NCBI GenBank assembly: GCA_002470565.1
Contig: DKMQ01000007.1
Span: 48,761 to 68,697, forward strand
Length of the DNA stretch: 19,937 nt
Origin: Oceanospirillaceae bacterium UBA7410
Lineage (GTDB): Bacteria > Pseudomonadota > Gammaproteobacteria > Pseudomonadales > Balneatricaceae
Direction: 5' to 3'
Shown here: piece by piece, positions 7,763-15,621 of the stretch
Numbering within the stretch: the stretch's first letter is position 1
How the letters are laid out: each line of letters begins with the position of its first letter
The notes under the pieces: generated by a model
The model's input: the letters and a program-made list of their open reading frames with translations, nothing else
Told to the model about the DNA's origin: nothing
The model's database searches: none
Made by a program: the position numbers and the translations under genes

Positions 7763-8494
7763 GTGTCAATGAAAAAAAATCTAGTTTTAGTTCACGGTTA
7801 TTTAGGTGGCAGCTCCCAGTGGGCCAAGCAAGTGTCTTTATTCAGTACGTATTTTAATTTAATCACAATTGATCTACCAGGTTTTGGATTGAACTATGCG
7901 ATGGAGTCACCCCAAACTATAAGGGGCTATGCCGAATTTGTGTTTAATCATCTTGATAAGCAAGGCATTGAAAAGTTTCATTTGTTAGGCCACTCAATGG
8001 GCGGCATGATCGTGCAAGAAATGGCAGCCATAGCTCCTTCTAAGATAGAAAAATTAATTTTATACGGTACTGGTCCCGTTGGTATGCTGCCTAACAGGTT
8101 TGAGACTATTGAAGAGTCTAAACGCCGGATATCCAAGGATGGCCCCATAGCCACAGGTTGTCGCATTGCAGCCACTTGGTTTATGCAAGGCGACCAAGCT
8201 GGGCAATATCATATATGTGCAAGGCTTGCAGAAAAAGCTTCACATCAAGCAGCCTTAGCAGGACTTGACGCTATGGCCTCTTGGTCAGGAGAAGCATATC
8301 TGACCCACATCAAGTTGCCTACCTTAGTCATTTGGGGAGACGGTGACCGCACTTACCAGTGGCCCCAGCCAGAACAATTATGGCGTAATATTACAGCTGC
8401 CAAACTAGGAGTGGTCCCTGGCTGTGCTCATGCGGCTCACTTGGAAAAACCGCATTTGTTTAATGCCTTAGTTATGGATTTTTTAAAACCCTAA
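7763..8494 (+). CDS. Alpha/beta-hydrolase fold protein
   Basis: A 243-aa cytoplasmic alpha/beta hydrolase with no signal peptide. The oxyanion-hole motif is HGYLGGS (11-17). The nucleophile is S78 in GHSMG, the acid is probably D195 in WGDGD, and the base is probably H223 in GCAHAAHLEKP. The substrate cannot be named; an ester or C-C hydrolase is equally possible. It starts 49 bases after the permease with no visible terminator between, so it may be the last gene of the importer operon. Two starts are possible: GTG at 7763 (GAG six bases upstream) or ATG at 7769 two codons later. Confidence 0.85.
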   Translation: MSMKKNLVLVHGYLGGSSQWAKQVSLFSTYFNLITIDLPGFGLNYAMESPQTIRGYAEFVFNHLDKQGIEKFHLLGHSMGGMIVQEMAAIAPSKIEKLILYGTGPVGMLPNRFETIEESKRRISKDGPIATGCRIAATWFMQGDQAGQYHICARLAEKASHQAALAGLDAMASWSGEAYLTHIKLPTLVIWGDGDRTYQWPQPEQLWRNITAAKLGVVPGCAHAAHLEKPHLFNALVMDFLKP

Positions 8495-8670
8495 CCTACT
8501 ATAGCTCTTTTATAATCACTATTGCTCATACTGCTACTTTATAAAACCTATGTTGGTCGTGCTAAAAACCACAACCTTCTTAAAAATGTCATAATAGCTA
8601 GGCTCAAACTGCTAACATATTATGATAATATTTTTACTTTACCCCTGAATAACCCATCGATCCTGATTTC

Positions 8671-8679
8671 TGGTATTAT
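8671..8679 (+). promoter_or_regulatory. Candidate extended -10 promoter for yffB-dapD-dapE
   Basis: TGGTATTAT (8671-8679) fits an extended -10 element (TGnTATAAT with one difference). It would start transcription near 8686, about 60 bases before yffB. No good -35 is visible at 17 bases. The rest of the 8495-8748 gap is AT-rich and shows no gene. Confidence 0.35.
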
Positions 8680-8748
8680 TTAACCTTTGTTTTTTAGGGA
8701 CATCCTTAACCCTTCCAATAAGCATCTAAAATTTTTTTGGACACTCCT

Positions 8749-9114
8749 GTGAATCACGTATTAATGCACGGCATAAGCAATTGCGACACTATTAAAAAAG
8801 CCAAAAAATGGCTCCTAGCCCAAGGTATTGAGTTCAGTTTTAGGGACTATAAAAAACAACCTCCATCTTTGGAAGAGTTGCGAGAGTGGAGCTTGATACT
8901 GGGTTGGGAAGAGTTACTGAATAAGCGAGGCAGTACTTGGCGTAAATTGCCAGAAGAAGTGCAAATCAGTGTAAACGAAACAAACGTATTCGCTCTGCTA
9001 CACGACAACCCTAGTATGGTTAAACGACCCTTGTTAGTCGTGCAAAATGCGACCCAAATTAACGCATTTTTAGGGTTTAAACCCGAACAATACGCTACTA
9101 TTTTTAAACTATAA
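8749..9114 (+). CDS. yffB: ArsC/Spx-family protein YffB
   Basis: A 121-aa thioredoxin-fold protein of the ArsC/Spx/YffB family. It has the characteristic opening HGISNCDTIKKAKKWL with a single cysteine (C12) and the RGSTWRKL segment at 60-67. The biochemical role of YffB is not established, although its gene is commonly linked with dapE (as in E. coli) or dapD (as in Pseudomonas). GTG at 8749 is chosen because GGA lies seven bases upstream and the resulting N-terminus matches the family; a TTG at 8737 would extend it by four residues with no ribosome-binding site. It is first in the run, 29 bases before dapD. Confidence 0.88.
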   Translation: MNHVLMHGISNCDTIKKAKKWLLAQGIEFSFRDYKKQPPSLEELREWSLILGWEELLNKRGSTWRKLPEEVQISVNETNVFALLHDNPSMVKRPLLVVQNATQINAFLGFKPEQYATIFKL

Positions 9115-9143
9115 GTTTTACCCACTATTTATTGGAGAGTTAC

Positions 9144-10181
9144 ATGAGCCATTTTAGTTTTGCATTTGGTATTGGAAGCCAATCTACCCAAGGAGATTGG
9201 TTAGAGGTGTTCTATCCACAGCCTATCTTAAACCCAAGTGCAGGCTTAGTTGCAGCTCTTTCTAGCGTTTTAGGTAGCCATGTAGCCACAGGTAACCACG
9301 CCATAGAAATTGATGCCGAACAAGCCAACCAGCTTGGGCACAAATTTAGTGCTGGTGGCGAAACAGACCAAGCTAAATGGCTTACTCAGGCTGCTGATAA
9401 AGGCCAGCCTATGGTGATTACATTACTAGAGACGGATACAGGCCCACAAACTACCCCTGAAGTGTACCTTAAGCTTCAGCTGCTATCCACCGGCCAAAAA
9501 CGACCTAACACAATGGACCTTAATGGTATTTTTGGTCTTTTACCCAATGTCGCTTGGACCAACGAAGGCGCTGTCGCCATTGAAGATTTAACCCAACGTC
9601 AGATGGATGCTCGCCTCCGCGGGCAGTGGTTGCACGTTAACGCTGTAGATAAATTTCCACGTATGACTGATTATGCTGTGCCTAAAGGCATTCGCATTGG
9701 TGACGCATCACGCGTTCGCTTAGGCGCTCATGTAGCTGAAGGTACCACCGTAATGCACGAAGGCTTTATTAACTTTAACGCCGGTACTTTGGGCCATGGA
9801 ATGATAGAAGGTCGTATTTCGGCAGGTGTGACCGTTGGCCATAACAGTGACTTAGGTGGTGGCTGCTCAACTATGGGCACCTTATCAGGTGGTGGTAAAA
9901 TCGTTAACTCTGTTGGCGAAGATAGCTTAATTGGTGCTAACGCAGGCATGGGCATTCCCATCGGTGATCGTTGTATCATCGAAGCAGGTTTATACATTAC
10001 TGGGGGATCAAAGGTAGCCTTATTAGATAGAAATAATGAATTAGTAGACACCGTAAAGGCTGCTACTCTAGCGGGTAAACCAGACCTACTGTTTCGTCGA
10101 AACTCACTAAATGGCCGTATCGAAGTTAAGCCTAATGGCACTCTTGTAGAGCTTAACTCTGATTTACACAGCAACAACTAA
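9144..10181 (+). CDS. dapD: 2,3,4,5-tetrahydropyridine-2,6-dicarboxylate N-succinyltransferase
   Basis: DapD succinylates tetrahydrodipicolinate in the cytoplasm, the entry to the succinylase branch of diaminopimelate/lysine synthesis. The 345-aa length and opening [12 protein letters not shown] match the long Pseudomonas/actinobacterial type rather than the 274-aa E. coli type. The C-terminal half shows a left-handed beta-helix of hexapeptide repeats, for example across 190-290 ([18 protein letters not shown] and [15 protein letters not shown]). The ATG at 9144 has GGAG six bases upstream; a TTG at 9132 is rejected because it overlaps that site. It is one base from dapE and so almost certainly co-transcribed and coupled. 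Confidence 0.95.
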   Translation: MSHFSFAFGIGSQSTQGDWLEVFYPQPILNPSAGLVAALSSVLGSHVATGNHAIEIDAEQANQLGHKFSAGGETDQAKWLTQAADKGQPMVITLLETDTGPQTTPEVYLKLQLLSTGQKRPNTMDLNGIFGLLPNVAWTNEGAVAIEDLTQRQMDARLRGQWLHVNAVDKFPRMTDYAVPKGIRIGDASRVRLGAHVAEGTTVMHEGFINFNAGTLGHGMIEGRISAGVTVGHNSDLGGGCSTMGTLSGGGKIVNSVGEDSLIGANAGMGIPIGDRCIIEAGLYITGGSKVALLDRNNELVDTVKAATLAGKPDLLFRRNSLNGRIEVKPNGTLVELNSDLHSNN

Positions 10182-10182
10182 G

Positions 10183-11337
10183 ATGACCCAAATCATGCCT
10201 TTATCACCTACCATTGCTTTGGCCCAAGATCTGATGGGACGCGCCTCTGTCACTCCCACAGATAAAGGTTGCCAAGAATTGATGATCGCTCGTCTTGAGG
10301 CGATTGGCTTTACTATAGAGCGCATGCGTTTTGGCGCAGTAGACAATTTTTGGGCTCGCCGAGGCTCCGATAAGCCAGTGCTGGCCTTTGCAGGCCATAC
10401 CGATGTAGTGCCTAGCGGCCCTGTTGATCAATGGCACACACCACCATTTGAACCCACGATTAAAAACGGCTTTCTTTATGGCCGTGGTGCGGCAGACATG
10501 AAAGGCAGTTTGGCTTCATGGGTGGTTGCCCTTGAAACATTTATCGCCCTGCACCCAGATCATAAAGGAAGTCTGGCCCTTCTAATTACCAGTGATGAAG
10601 AAGGACCTTTTGTAGATGGCACAACACGAGTAATAGATACCTTAGAGGCCCGTGGAGAGAAAATGGACTGGTGTATTGTAGGCGAACCTTCCTCTACTAC
10701 CACCCTAGGCGATGTTATCAAAAATGGGCGCCGCGGTTCTTTAACAGCCTTAATCACAGCTAAAGGCATTCAAGGTCATGTGGCCTACCCACATTTAGTG
10801 ATCAACCCTATTCACAAAGTGGCACCAGCCCTAGCGCAGCTAGTGTCAACTACTTGGGATGAGGGTAATGATTTTTTCCCTCCTACAAGCTTTCAAATCG
10901 CTAACATTAATGGTGGCACTGGAGCCTCTAACGTGGTGCCTGGCCATGTTGAGGTGATGTGTAATTTTCGCTATTCCACACAACTAACAGCTTCTGACCT
11001 TACATCAAAGGTAGAAACCATTCTTAATGAGCATAATTTAGATTATGACATTCAGTGGACTTATAACGGTTTGCCTTTCTTAACAAGTTCTGGCGCTTTG
11101 GTTGATGCCTGTCGCCATGCTATTAAGGCAGTCACTGGAACAGACACTCAGTTGTCTACAGCTGGAGGCACCTCTGATGGTCGTTTTATCGCACCTACTG
11201 GAGCTCAAGTAGTAGAGCTAGGGCCTTGCAACGCAACTATCCATCAACTTAACGAATGCGTAAAAGTGAGCGATCTAGAACAATTGACGCAGGTTTATCT
11301 AGACATTCTCACTCGCCTAATGACTAAGGAACTTTAG
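10183..11337 (+). CDS. dapE: Succinyl-diaminopimelate desuccinylase
   Basis: DapE is a di-zinc M20 amidohydrolase that removes succinate from N-succinyl-L,L-diaminopimelate. At 384 aa the length is normal. All expected metal and catalytic residues are present: H72 (GHTDVV), D105 (GRGAADMKG), the catalytic glutamate E139 and metal ligand E140 (SDEEG), E168 (VGEPS) and H354 (NATIHQ). The dimerisation domain lies at about 180-290 and contains GHVAYPH and [10 protein letters not shown]. Only one base separates it from dapD and two from the next gene. The start lacks a clear ribosome-binding site, consistent with translational coupling to dapD. Confidence 0.96.
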   Translation: MTQIMPLSPTIALAQDLMGRASVTPTDKGCQELMIARLEAIGFTIERMRFGAVDNFWARRGSDKPVLAFAGHTDVVPSGPVDQWHTPPFEPTIKNGFLYGRGAADMKGSLASWVVALETFIALHPDHKGSLALLITSDEEGPFVDGTTRVIDTLEARGEKMDWCIVGEPSSTTTLGDVIKNGRRGSLTALITAKGIQGHVAYPHLVINPIHKVAPALAQLVSTTWDEGNDFFPPTSFQIANINGGTGASNVVPGHVEVMCNFRYSTQLTASDLTSKVETILNEHNLDYDIQWTYNGLPFLTSSGALVDACRHAIKAVTGTDTQLSTAGGTSDGRFIAPTGAQVVELGPCNATIHQLNECVKVSDLEQLTQVYLDILTRLMTKEL

Positions 11338-11339
11338 TT

Positions 11340-11726
11340 ATGATTCAAAGTGACATCGAAATTTATATCAAGTCTGTGAGCCCAGATGCCATTAAGGCGT
11401 GGTTGGAAACTGTGACCGCAAGCTTAGATGTACAGAGCTCCAATCCAAAACGCCAAGCTTACTGGGCTACCTTTGCTGATTCGGCCGAAGGCCAGCAAAA
11501 AGAGTTCGAGATCATCGTGCTTAATAAAGTTCAAAGCAACTTTAGTAGCATTTGGTTCAATACTAAAAACACTCCATGGACTAGTGATAAAGCATGTGCT
11601 CAAGCAGCTTTTTCGCACTTAAAATCAGCCGTACGCTGTGTTGTTTCTGGCTGGCAAGAAGGTGACTCTCCTGATCAATGGTTACACATTGATGAAAATG
11701 GTGAAGAAATTATTGATTGGTTATAG
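11340..11726 (+). CDS. Hypothetical 128-aa protein in the dap operon
   Basis: A small acidic protein without signal peptide or membrane segment that I do not recognise. It is probably a folded alpha/beta protein: a predicted strand at about 48-65 (FEIIVLNKV is central), a helix around 84-97 (QAAFSHLKSA), and a tryptophan-rich acidic C-terminus (WLHIDENGEEIIDWL). It starts two bases after dapE with AAGGA nine bases upstream, so it is clearly translated with the operon. Its position suggests a part in, or a shared need with, lysine or cell-wall precursor synthesis, but no function can be assigned. Confidence 0.8.
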   Translation: MIQSDIEIYIKSVSPDAIKAWLETVTASLDVQSSNPKRQAYWATFADSAEGQQKEFEIIVLNKVQSNFSSIWFNTKNTPWTSDKACAQAAFSHLKSAVRCVVSGWQEGDSPDQWLHIDENGEEIIDWL

Positions 11727-11736
11727 GACATTGACT

Positions 11737-12558
11737 ATGCTCAGCCCAAAGCAACTAGAAGACTACAATCAGCAAGGTTACCTTGTTATCAAGGACTTTG
11801 TTTCTTTTACCCAACGCCAAGTATTGATGCAACGTGCAGCCCAGTTGATTGACGCATTTGAGCCACAAGCCAAGCCTTCTATTTTTACCACTGACGAACA
11901 AGAACGCTCTAGTGATGATTACTTTTTAAAGTCAGCTAGTAATATTAGCTTTTTCTTTGAAGAGAAAGCCATTGATAAGGATGGTCATTTTACTGTACCC
12001 AAACAGCAGTCCATCAATAAAATAGGCCATGCTCAACACCTGTTAGATCCGGTTTATAAGAACATCGTCAAAGAGTTGGACTTTGCAAGCATCGGCCAAG
12101 CGCTTGGGATAGTTAAACCCCGCGCTGTGCAGTCTATGCATATTTTTAAACAACCTGGCATTGGTGGCGAAGTAGGCCTTCACCAAGATTCTACTTTTTT
12201 GTACACACAACCTAAAAGCTGTGTTGGATTTTGGCTAGCATTAGAAGATGCTACAGTCGAAAATGGGTGCTTACAAGCTTTGCCACAAGGCCATAAAATC
12301 CCCCTTAAACAACGCTTTAAGATAACAAAAAATGGCGACACCCAGTTTGAATCTTTGGACAACACTCCATGGACAAAAGAGCCACTAACATTACTAGAAG
12401 TACCTGCTGGCACACTCATTATTCTCCACGGACAATTGCCTCATTATAGTGCCGCCAACACTTCAAGTAAGTCACGCCAAGCCTTTACCTTGCACTTGGT
12501 GGACGATACGTGCGATTACCCTGAAGATAACTGGCTGCAACCGTTAAAAGCGCTATAG
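11737..12558 (+). CDS. PHYHD1-like Fe(II)/2-oxoglutarate-dependent dioxygenase (phytanoyl-CoA dioxygenase family)
   Basis: A 273-aa cupin-fold oxygenase. The iron triad is H149 and D151 (GLHQDSTFLY) plus H236 (HGQLPHYS); R247 (SRQAFTLHL) is placed to bind 2-oxoglutarate. Several segments are strikingly like animal PHYHD1: SINKIGHA (92-99), VQSMHIFKQP (131-140), LEDATVENGCL and the C-terminal ENWLQP. The substrate of PHYHD1 is not established, so none is assigned here. The start at 11737 is supported by AGGA eight bases upstream and alignment with PHYHD1. It follows the 128-aa gene by 10 bases and is the likely end of the dap operon. It overlaps the convergent exporter gene by six bases. Confidence 0.9.
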   Translation: MLSPKQLEDYNQQGYLVIKDFVSFTQRQVLMQRAAQLIDAFEPQAKPSIFTTDEQERSSDDYFLKSASNISFFFEEKAIDKDGHFTVPKQQSINKIGHAQHLLDPVYKNIVKELDFASIGQALGIVKPRAVQSMHIFKQPGIGGEVGLHQDSTFLYTQPKSCVGFWLALEDATVENGCLQALPQGHKIPLKQRFKITKNGDTQFESLDNTPWTKEPLTLLEVPAGTLIILHGQLPHYSAANTSSKSRQAFTLHLVDDTCDYPEDNWLQPLKAL

Positions 12559-13161
12559 TGTGACTACACGCAGTGCCAAACCTAACAGCACTACACCACT
12601 TATTTTATCAATAAGAGCTGAGCGCCTTTGAAGCTTTTCCAATACCTTAGAATGAGAAAGTGCTACAGCTACAATAATGTACCAAAGGGCGTCTATAATT
12701 GAGGCGGTACCTGTCATAATGAGTTTATCAACTAATAGTAATTCAGCAGATACAAATTGTGAAAACAGCGCAGTAAAAAAGAATGCTAGCTTAGGGTTAA
12801 GCAATGACACCATTAAGCCATCTCTAGCCGCTTCACTAATAGGCGCTGCCACAGGCACCACATTTAATGGCCCAGCCCCATTAGATCGTAGTGCTTTAAT
12901 TCCCATCCACATTAAATAAGCAGCACCAGCATAAGTCAAAAACTTATACATCAAAGGCCACTCAACCACCAATAAAGCCAAACCCCATACCGTTAGCAAA
13001 GCCCATAAAGCCACTCCTATTGCATGAGTTATGGCTGTAATAACGCCATGTATACGTCCATTACTCACTGTATGGCGCAAAACTACTGCCAAGCTTGGGC
13101 CAGGAGACATTGCGCCTAAACAGCAAATAGCTACTAATGAAAACCATGTGGTGAGGGTCAT
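12553..13161 (-). CDS. LysE/RhtB-family amino-acid exporter
   Basis: A 202-aa inner-membrane protein with about six hydrophobic segments and the family's N-terminal motif GAMSPGPSLAVVLRH (16-30). A second conserved stretch is SLLNPKLAFFF near 119-129. Family members export amino acids or derivatives (lysine, homoserine, threonine, leucine) driven by proton exchange; the substrate here is unknown. AAGGA lies six bases before the ATG. It begins two bases after the lipase-like gene on the same strand, so the two form an operon. Convergent proximity to the dap operon is suggestive but not evidence that it exports lysine. Confidence 0.9.
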   Translation of the reverse strand: MTLTTWFSLVAICCLGAMSPGPSLAVVLRHTVSNGRIHGVITAITHAIGVALWALLTVWGLALLVVEWPLMYKFLTYAGAAYLMWMGIKALRSNGAGPLNVVPVAAPISEAARDGLMVSLLNPKLAFFFTALFSQFVSAELLLVDKLIMTGTASIIDALWYIIVAVALSHSKVLEKLQRRSALIDKISGVVLLGLALRVVTL

Positions 13162-13163
13162 AT

Positions 13164-14135
13164 CTAGTCCTTAATCGTCTTCAGTGAGGGCTCTTGCAAA
13201 CACTGTTGTAACCAAACCAATAAATCGTTAAGCACTTGTTGTTTATTTATTTCGTTGAGCATTTCATGTCGTCCGTTTTTATATAAGCAACACTCGACCA
13301 TCTGTGAACCGGCTCTTTGCAGGGCCTTTTGCAAAGTAATCACACCACGACCCTGCTTACCAACAGGATCTTTATCCCCAGCAAATAAGTAAATAGGTAA
13401 TTCATTACGTATTTGCGCCATAGATTCAGGCTCTGATAAGTCGGACAAACCATCAAGAAAATCAACCCAAAACTGATTACTAATGCCATGACCTGCTAAA
13501 GGGTCTGCCAGATATTCATCTACAACCTTTGGGTCTGAACTTATCCAGTCTTTAGGCGTGCGGACAGGTTTGAAATTATTATTAAAACTACCAAAAGATA
13601 ACTGTTGAAGTAGCTTACTTTGAGCCAGCGAACCATGACGCCATCTTTCAAACATAGCCGCTACACAAGCTATACGATAAAACCATGGAGCGCTGTAGTT
13701 AGACGCTGACAGTACTGCGCCTTGTAGCTGGTTAGAGAGTTTATTAGCATAGCGCTGCACTACTTTTGTAGCTAAAAAAGACCCCATACTATGACCTAAT
13801 ATAATAAGAGGCTGCGGCCATTGCTTTTGAAGATAGGTGATAATGTCAGCTTGATCGGATACCAATTTTTCCCAACCATTATGGTTAGCTAAATGGCCTA
13901 AGCTATCCGTTTCTTTACCCGTGAGGCCATGGCCACGATGATCATCTGCACTGACATTAAAACCCGCATTATTAAGCTCTGTAGCCACATGGTCATAGCG
14001 CCCACCATGCTCACTCATACCATGCATTATATGTACCCACCCTTTTGCCTCTTCTATTGGCCAAAGACGAACATACAAAGCAATCTGATCCGCCTCAGAC
14101 TGAACCTGGACGATTTGGGGAGGGGTTTTTAACAT
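13164..14135 (-). CDS. Monoacylglycerol lipase/lysophospholipase-like alpha/beta hydrolase (Hydrolase_4)
   Basis: A 323-aa hydrolase with the HGMSEHGGRY motif (38-47) characteristic of monoacylglycerol lipase and lysophospholipase relatives. The nucleophile is S116 in GHSMG, the acid lies in AGDKDPVG and the base in NGRHEMLNE, so the triad is complete. No signal peptide is visible, so it probably acts in the cytoplasm on membrane-derived monoglycerides or lysophospholipids. The ribosome-binding site is weak (AGG eight bases upstream). It is first of a two-gene unit with the LysE-family exporter. Confidence 0.88.
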   Translation of the reverse strand: MLKTPPQIVQVQSEADQIALYVRLWPIEEAKGWVHIMHGMSEHGGRYDHVATELNNAGFNVSADDHRGHGLTGKETDSLGHLANHNGWEKLVSDQADIITYLQKQWPQPLIILGHSMGSFLATKVVQRYANKLSNQLQGAVLSASNYSAPWFYRIACVAAMFERWRHGSLAQSKLLQQLSFGSFNNNFKPVRTPKDWISSDPKVVDEYLADPLAGHGISNQFWVDFLDGLSDLSEPESMAQIRNELPIYLFAGDKDPVGKQGRGVITLQKALQRAGSQMVECCLYKNGRHEMLNEINKQQVLNDLLVWLQQCLQEPSLKTIKD

Positions 14136-14220
14136 CCGTGCAACCTATAGCAATTGAGCAATAGGGGCCATTAAAAAGCAAACAACACAAGTGTGCAAAT
14201 AAAATACTTACGAATAAAGC

Positions 14221-14580
14221 CTAATCAACATGAACATTAAAATTAAATGCAAAAAGTTCATGACTCCAACATCCTGCACGAGTTAATTCTAGTGCCAAAA
14301 GCTCATCAGCATAGCCCAATCTAGACAACGCCCTAGTACTTAACTGGCCAGTAAAAGCTTCGTTTGATAATGCTTCACGTTGCTTAAAGTCATCACTTTT
14401 ATATGTGAATTCTTGCGCTTCTTGATCATAGACACAGGCCAGGTGCATGCAAGGCTGGAGTAACTGAAGCTCGTCTTCTTGGGACACACCACAGGCAGGG
14501 CAATGCAATGCTGATACAGATGCAGCTTTGTAGACGCTGGCGTAAGAAACACGGTTCAAAAAACTACTGGCTAATCTCAT
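14221..14580 (-). CDS. Conserved-looking hypothetical protein with a CPxC zinc-ribbon-like start
   Basis: A 119-aa protein of unknown function. LHCPACG (26-31) followed by QPCMHLACVYD (43-52) offers C27, C30, C44, H46 and C49 as possible zinc ligands. The pattern of a CPxCG pair followed by a PCxH segment and an acidic stretch (EFTYKSDDF) resembles uncharacterised gammaproteobacterial proteins. No signal peptide or membrane segment is seen. The start at 14580 has no clear ribosome-binding site, but no better start exists before the cysteine pair. It stands alone, 85 bases from the lipase gene and 137 from the next upstream gene. Confidence 0.7.
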   Translation of the reverse strand: MRLASSFLNRVSYASVYKAASVSALHCPACGVSQEDELQLLQPCMHLACVYDQEAQEFTYKSDDFKQREALSNEAFTGQLSTRALSRLGYADELLALELTRAGCWSHELFAFNFNVHVD

Positions 14581-14663
14581 AGAAAAAAATTCATAAATTA
14601 ATTCAACAATGAAACTATAATACAGCCTTTAAATCCTTGCTGGGTGAAGGTTTCGGGGTAATC

Positions 14664-14726
14664 ATGAGTCAAACTAATACAGAAAGAGCAAGGCGCTTCT
14701 TAGTGTTAACTGAAATATTACAGTAA
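14664..14726 (+). CDS. Possible 20-codon small ORF
   Basis: An ATG at 14664 opens a 20-codon frame (MSQTNTERARRFLVLTEILQ) ending with TAA at 14724-14726. GGGG lies four to five bases before the ATG, and an exact TATAAT is present at 14616-14621, about 43 bases upstream, though with no good -35. The frame reaches nine bases into the 3' end of the opposite-strand hydrolase gene. It could be a small protein, a gene remnant or chance. Basic residues ERARR precede a hydrophobic stretch. Confidence 0.25.
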   Translation: MSQTNTERARRFLVLTEILQ

Positions 14727-15611
14727 GGTATTGTTAAAAAATGCAACCACCCGCCGCTTAAACTCATCAGGCTTTTGTGTGTCAAACTTAGCATGGCCAA
14801 GCTGCTCTTCAAACCACAGCTCTTTGTCGCCACACGCTGCATCAAAAATCCACTGCCCACTTTCCACCGACACTACAATATCTTCTCCACCTTGCATAAT
14901 GAGCAGTGGCGTATTGCACAGCATAGCTGCTGCCTTAGTGGCGTTAACTTGCTCCACATCCATACCGAGTATAATTTGTGCCCAATATGAAATCATCGGC
15001 GCAAATGGAAAGGCGGGTAAGCCTGTAAAGTATTCTACTGATACGTTGATTGTATCTTGTAGGGATGAAAACGCGCTTACAGCAACGACCGCTGCAACAT
15101 CCTGATTAAGCGCTGCGTATTCAAGGGCAATAGCGGCCCCCATAGAATTACCCAATAGACCTAATTTGCCTTTTTTGAGACCCTGCTCATTAACCAAGTA
15201 AGAGTGCCACGCTGCTATGTCATGGACTTCCTTTACCCCAAAGGTAATTTGATTCCCATCGTTTAGGTCATGCGCTCTAATACTAGTCACCAACACACCA
15301 AAACCGGCATCTTGTAATATTTTAGCCTCTTCTAACATATGGCCACGATTAGCTTTAAATCCGTGTTGTAACATGACATACGCACCATTGGCTGTGGGCG
15401 AAAAGTAGCCATGTAGTTTTTGCCCCTCTGCGTTAAACACCACCACTTCTGAAACTTTTAAATCAAAGTCATTAGGTTGGTATTTAGCAGGGGTGCGAGT
15501 GTCCAAGGAAGAATGTACTAAGTCATCTGCTTGCTGATAGGTAACTAATAAAAAGCCTGTGATTATGAGGCATAAAAAAACACCCAGCACCCAGATAACA
15601 AAACGTTTCAT
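14718..15611 (-). CDS. Membrane-anchored alpha/beta hydrolase
   Basis: A 297-aa hydrolase with an N-terminal hydrophobic helix (about 4-25) that is probably an uncleaved anchor placing the catalytic domain outside the inner membrane. The triad is S156 in GNSMG, D244 (GGEDIV) and H273 (QLGHAKF). LQHGFKANRG (81-90) supplies the oxyanion region. The layout resembles Bacillus YqkD-like serine hydrolases; the substrate is unknown. ATG at 15611 is chosen because GAGG lies five bases upstream; a GTG at 15617 would overlap that site. It starts 10 bases after the tag stop, so it is in an operon with tag. Confidence 0.87.
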   Translation of the reverse strand: MKRFVIWVLGVFLCLIITGFLLVTYQQADDLVHSSLDTRTPAKYQPNDFDLKVSEVVVFNAEGQKLHGYFSPTANGAYVMLQHGFKANRGHMLEEAKILQDAGFGVLVTSIRAHDLNDGNQITFGVKEVHDIAAWHSYLVNEQGLKKGKLGLLGNSMGAAIALEYAALNQDVAAVVAVSAFSSLQDTINVSVEYFTGLPAFPFAPMISYWAQIILGMDVEQVNATKAAAMLCNTPLLIMQGGEDIVVSVESGQWIFDAACGDKELWFEEQLGHAKFDTQKPDEFKRRVVAFFNNTLL

Positions 15612-15621
15612 ACCCACCTCA

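Noticed and set aside
8555..8576. GGTCGTG/CACAACC hairpin after the hydrolase gene as a terminator
   Set aside because: The stem has an internal mismatch and no proper T-run follows; too weak to call.
9728..10177. 149-aa open frame on the minus strand inside dapD
   Set aside because: Antisense shadow of the glycine-rich dapD repeat region.
11638..11736. Extended N-terminus of the PHYHD1-like protein
   Set aside because: It would overlap the previous gene by about 90 bases; the ATG at 11737 has its own ribosome-binding site and matches PHYHD1.
12553..13161. Calling the exporter a dedicated lysine exporter because it is next to dap genes
   Set aside because: It is on the opposite strand in an operon with a lipase-like gene, and family members differ in substrate.
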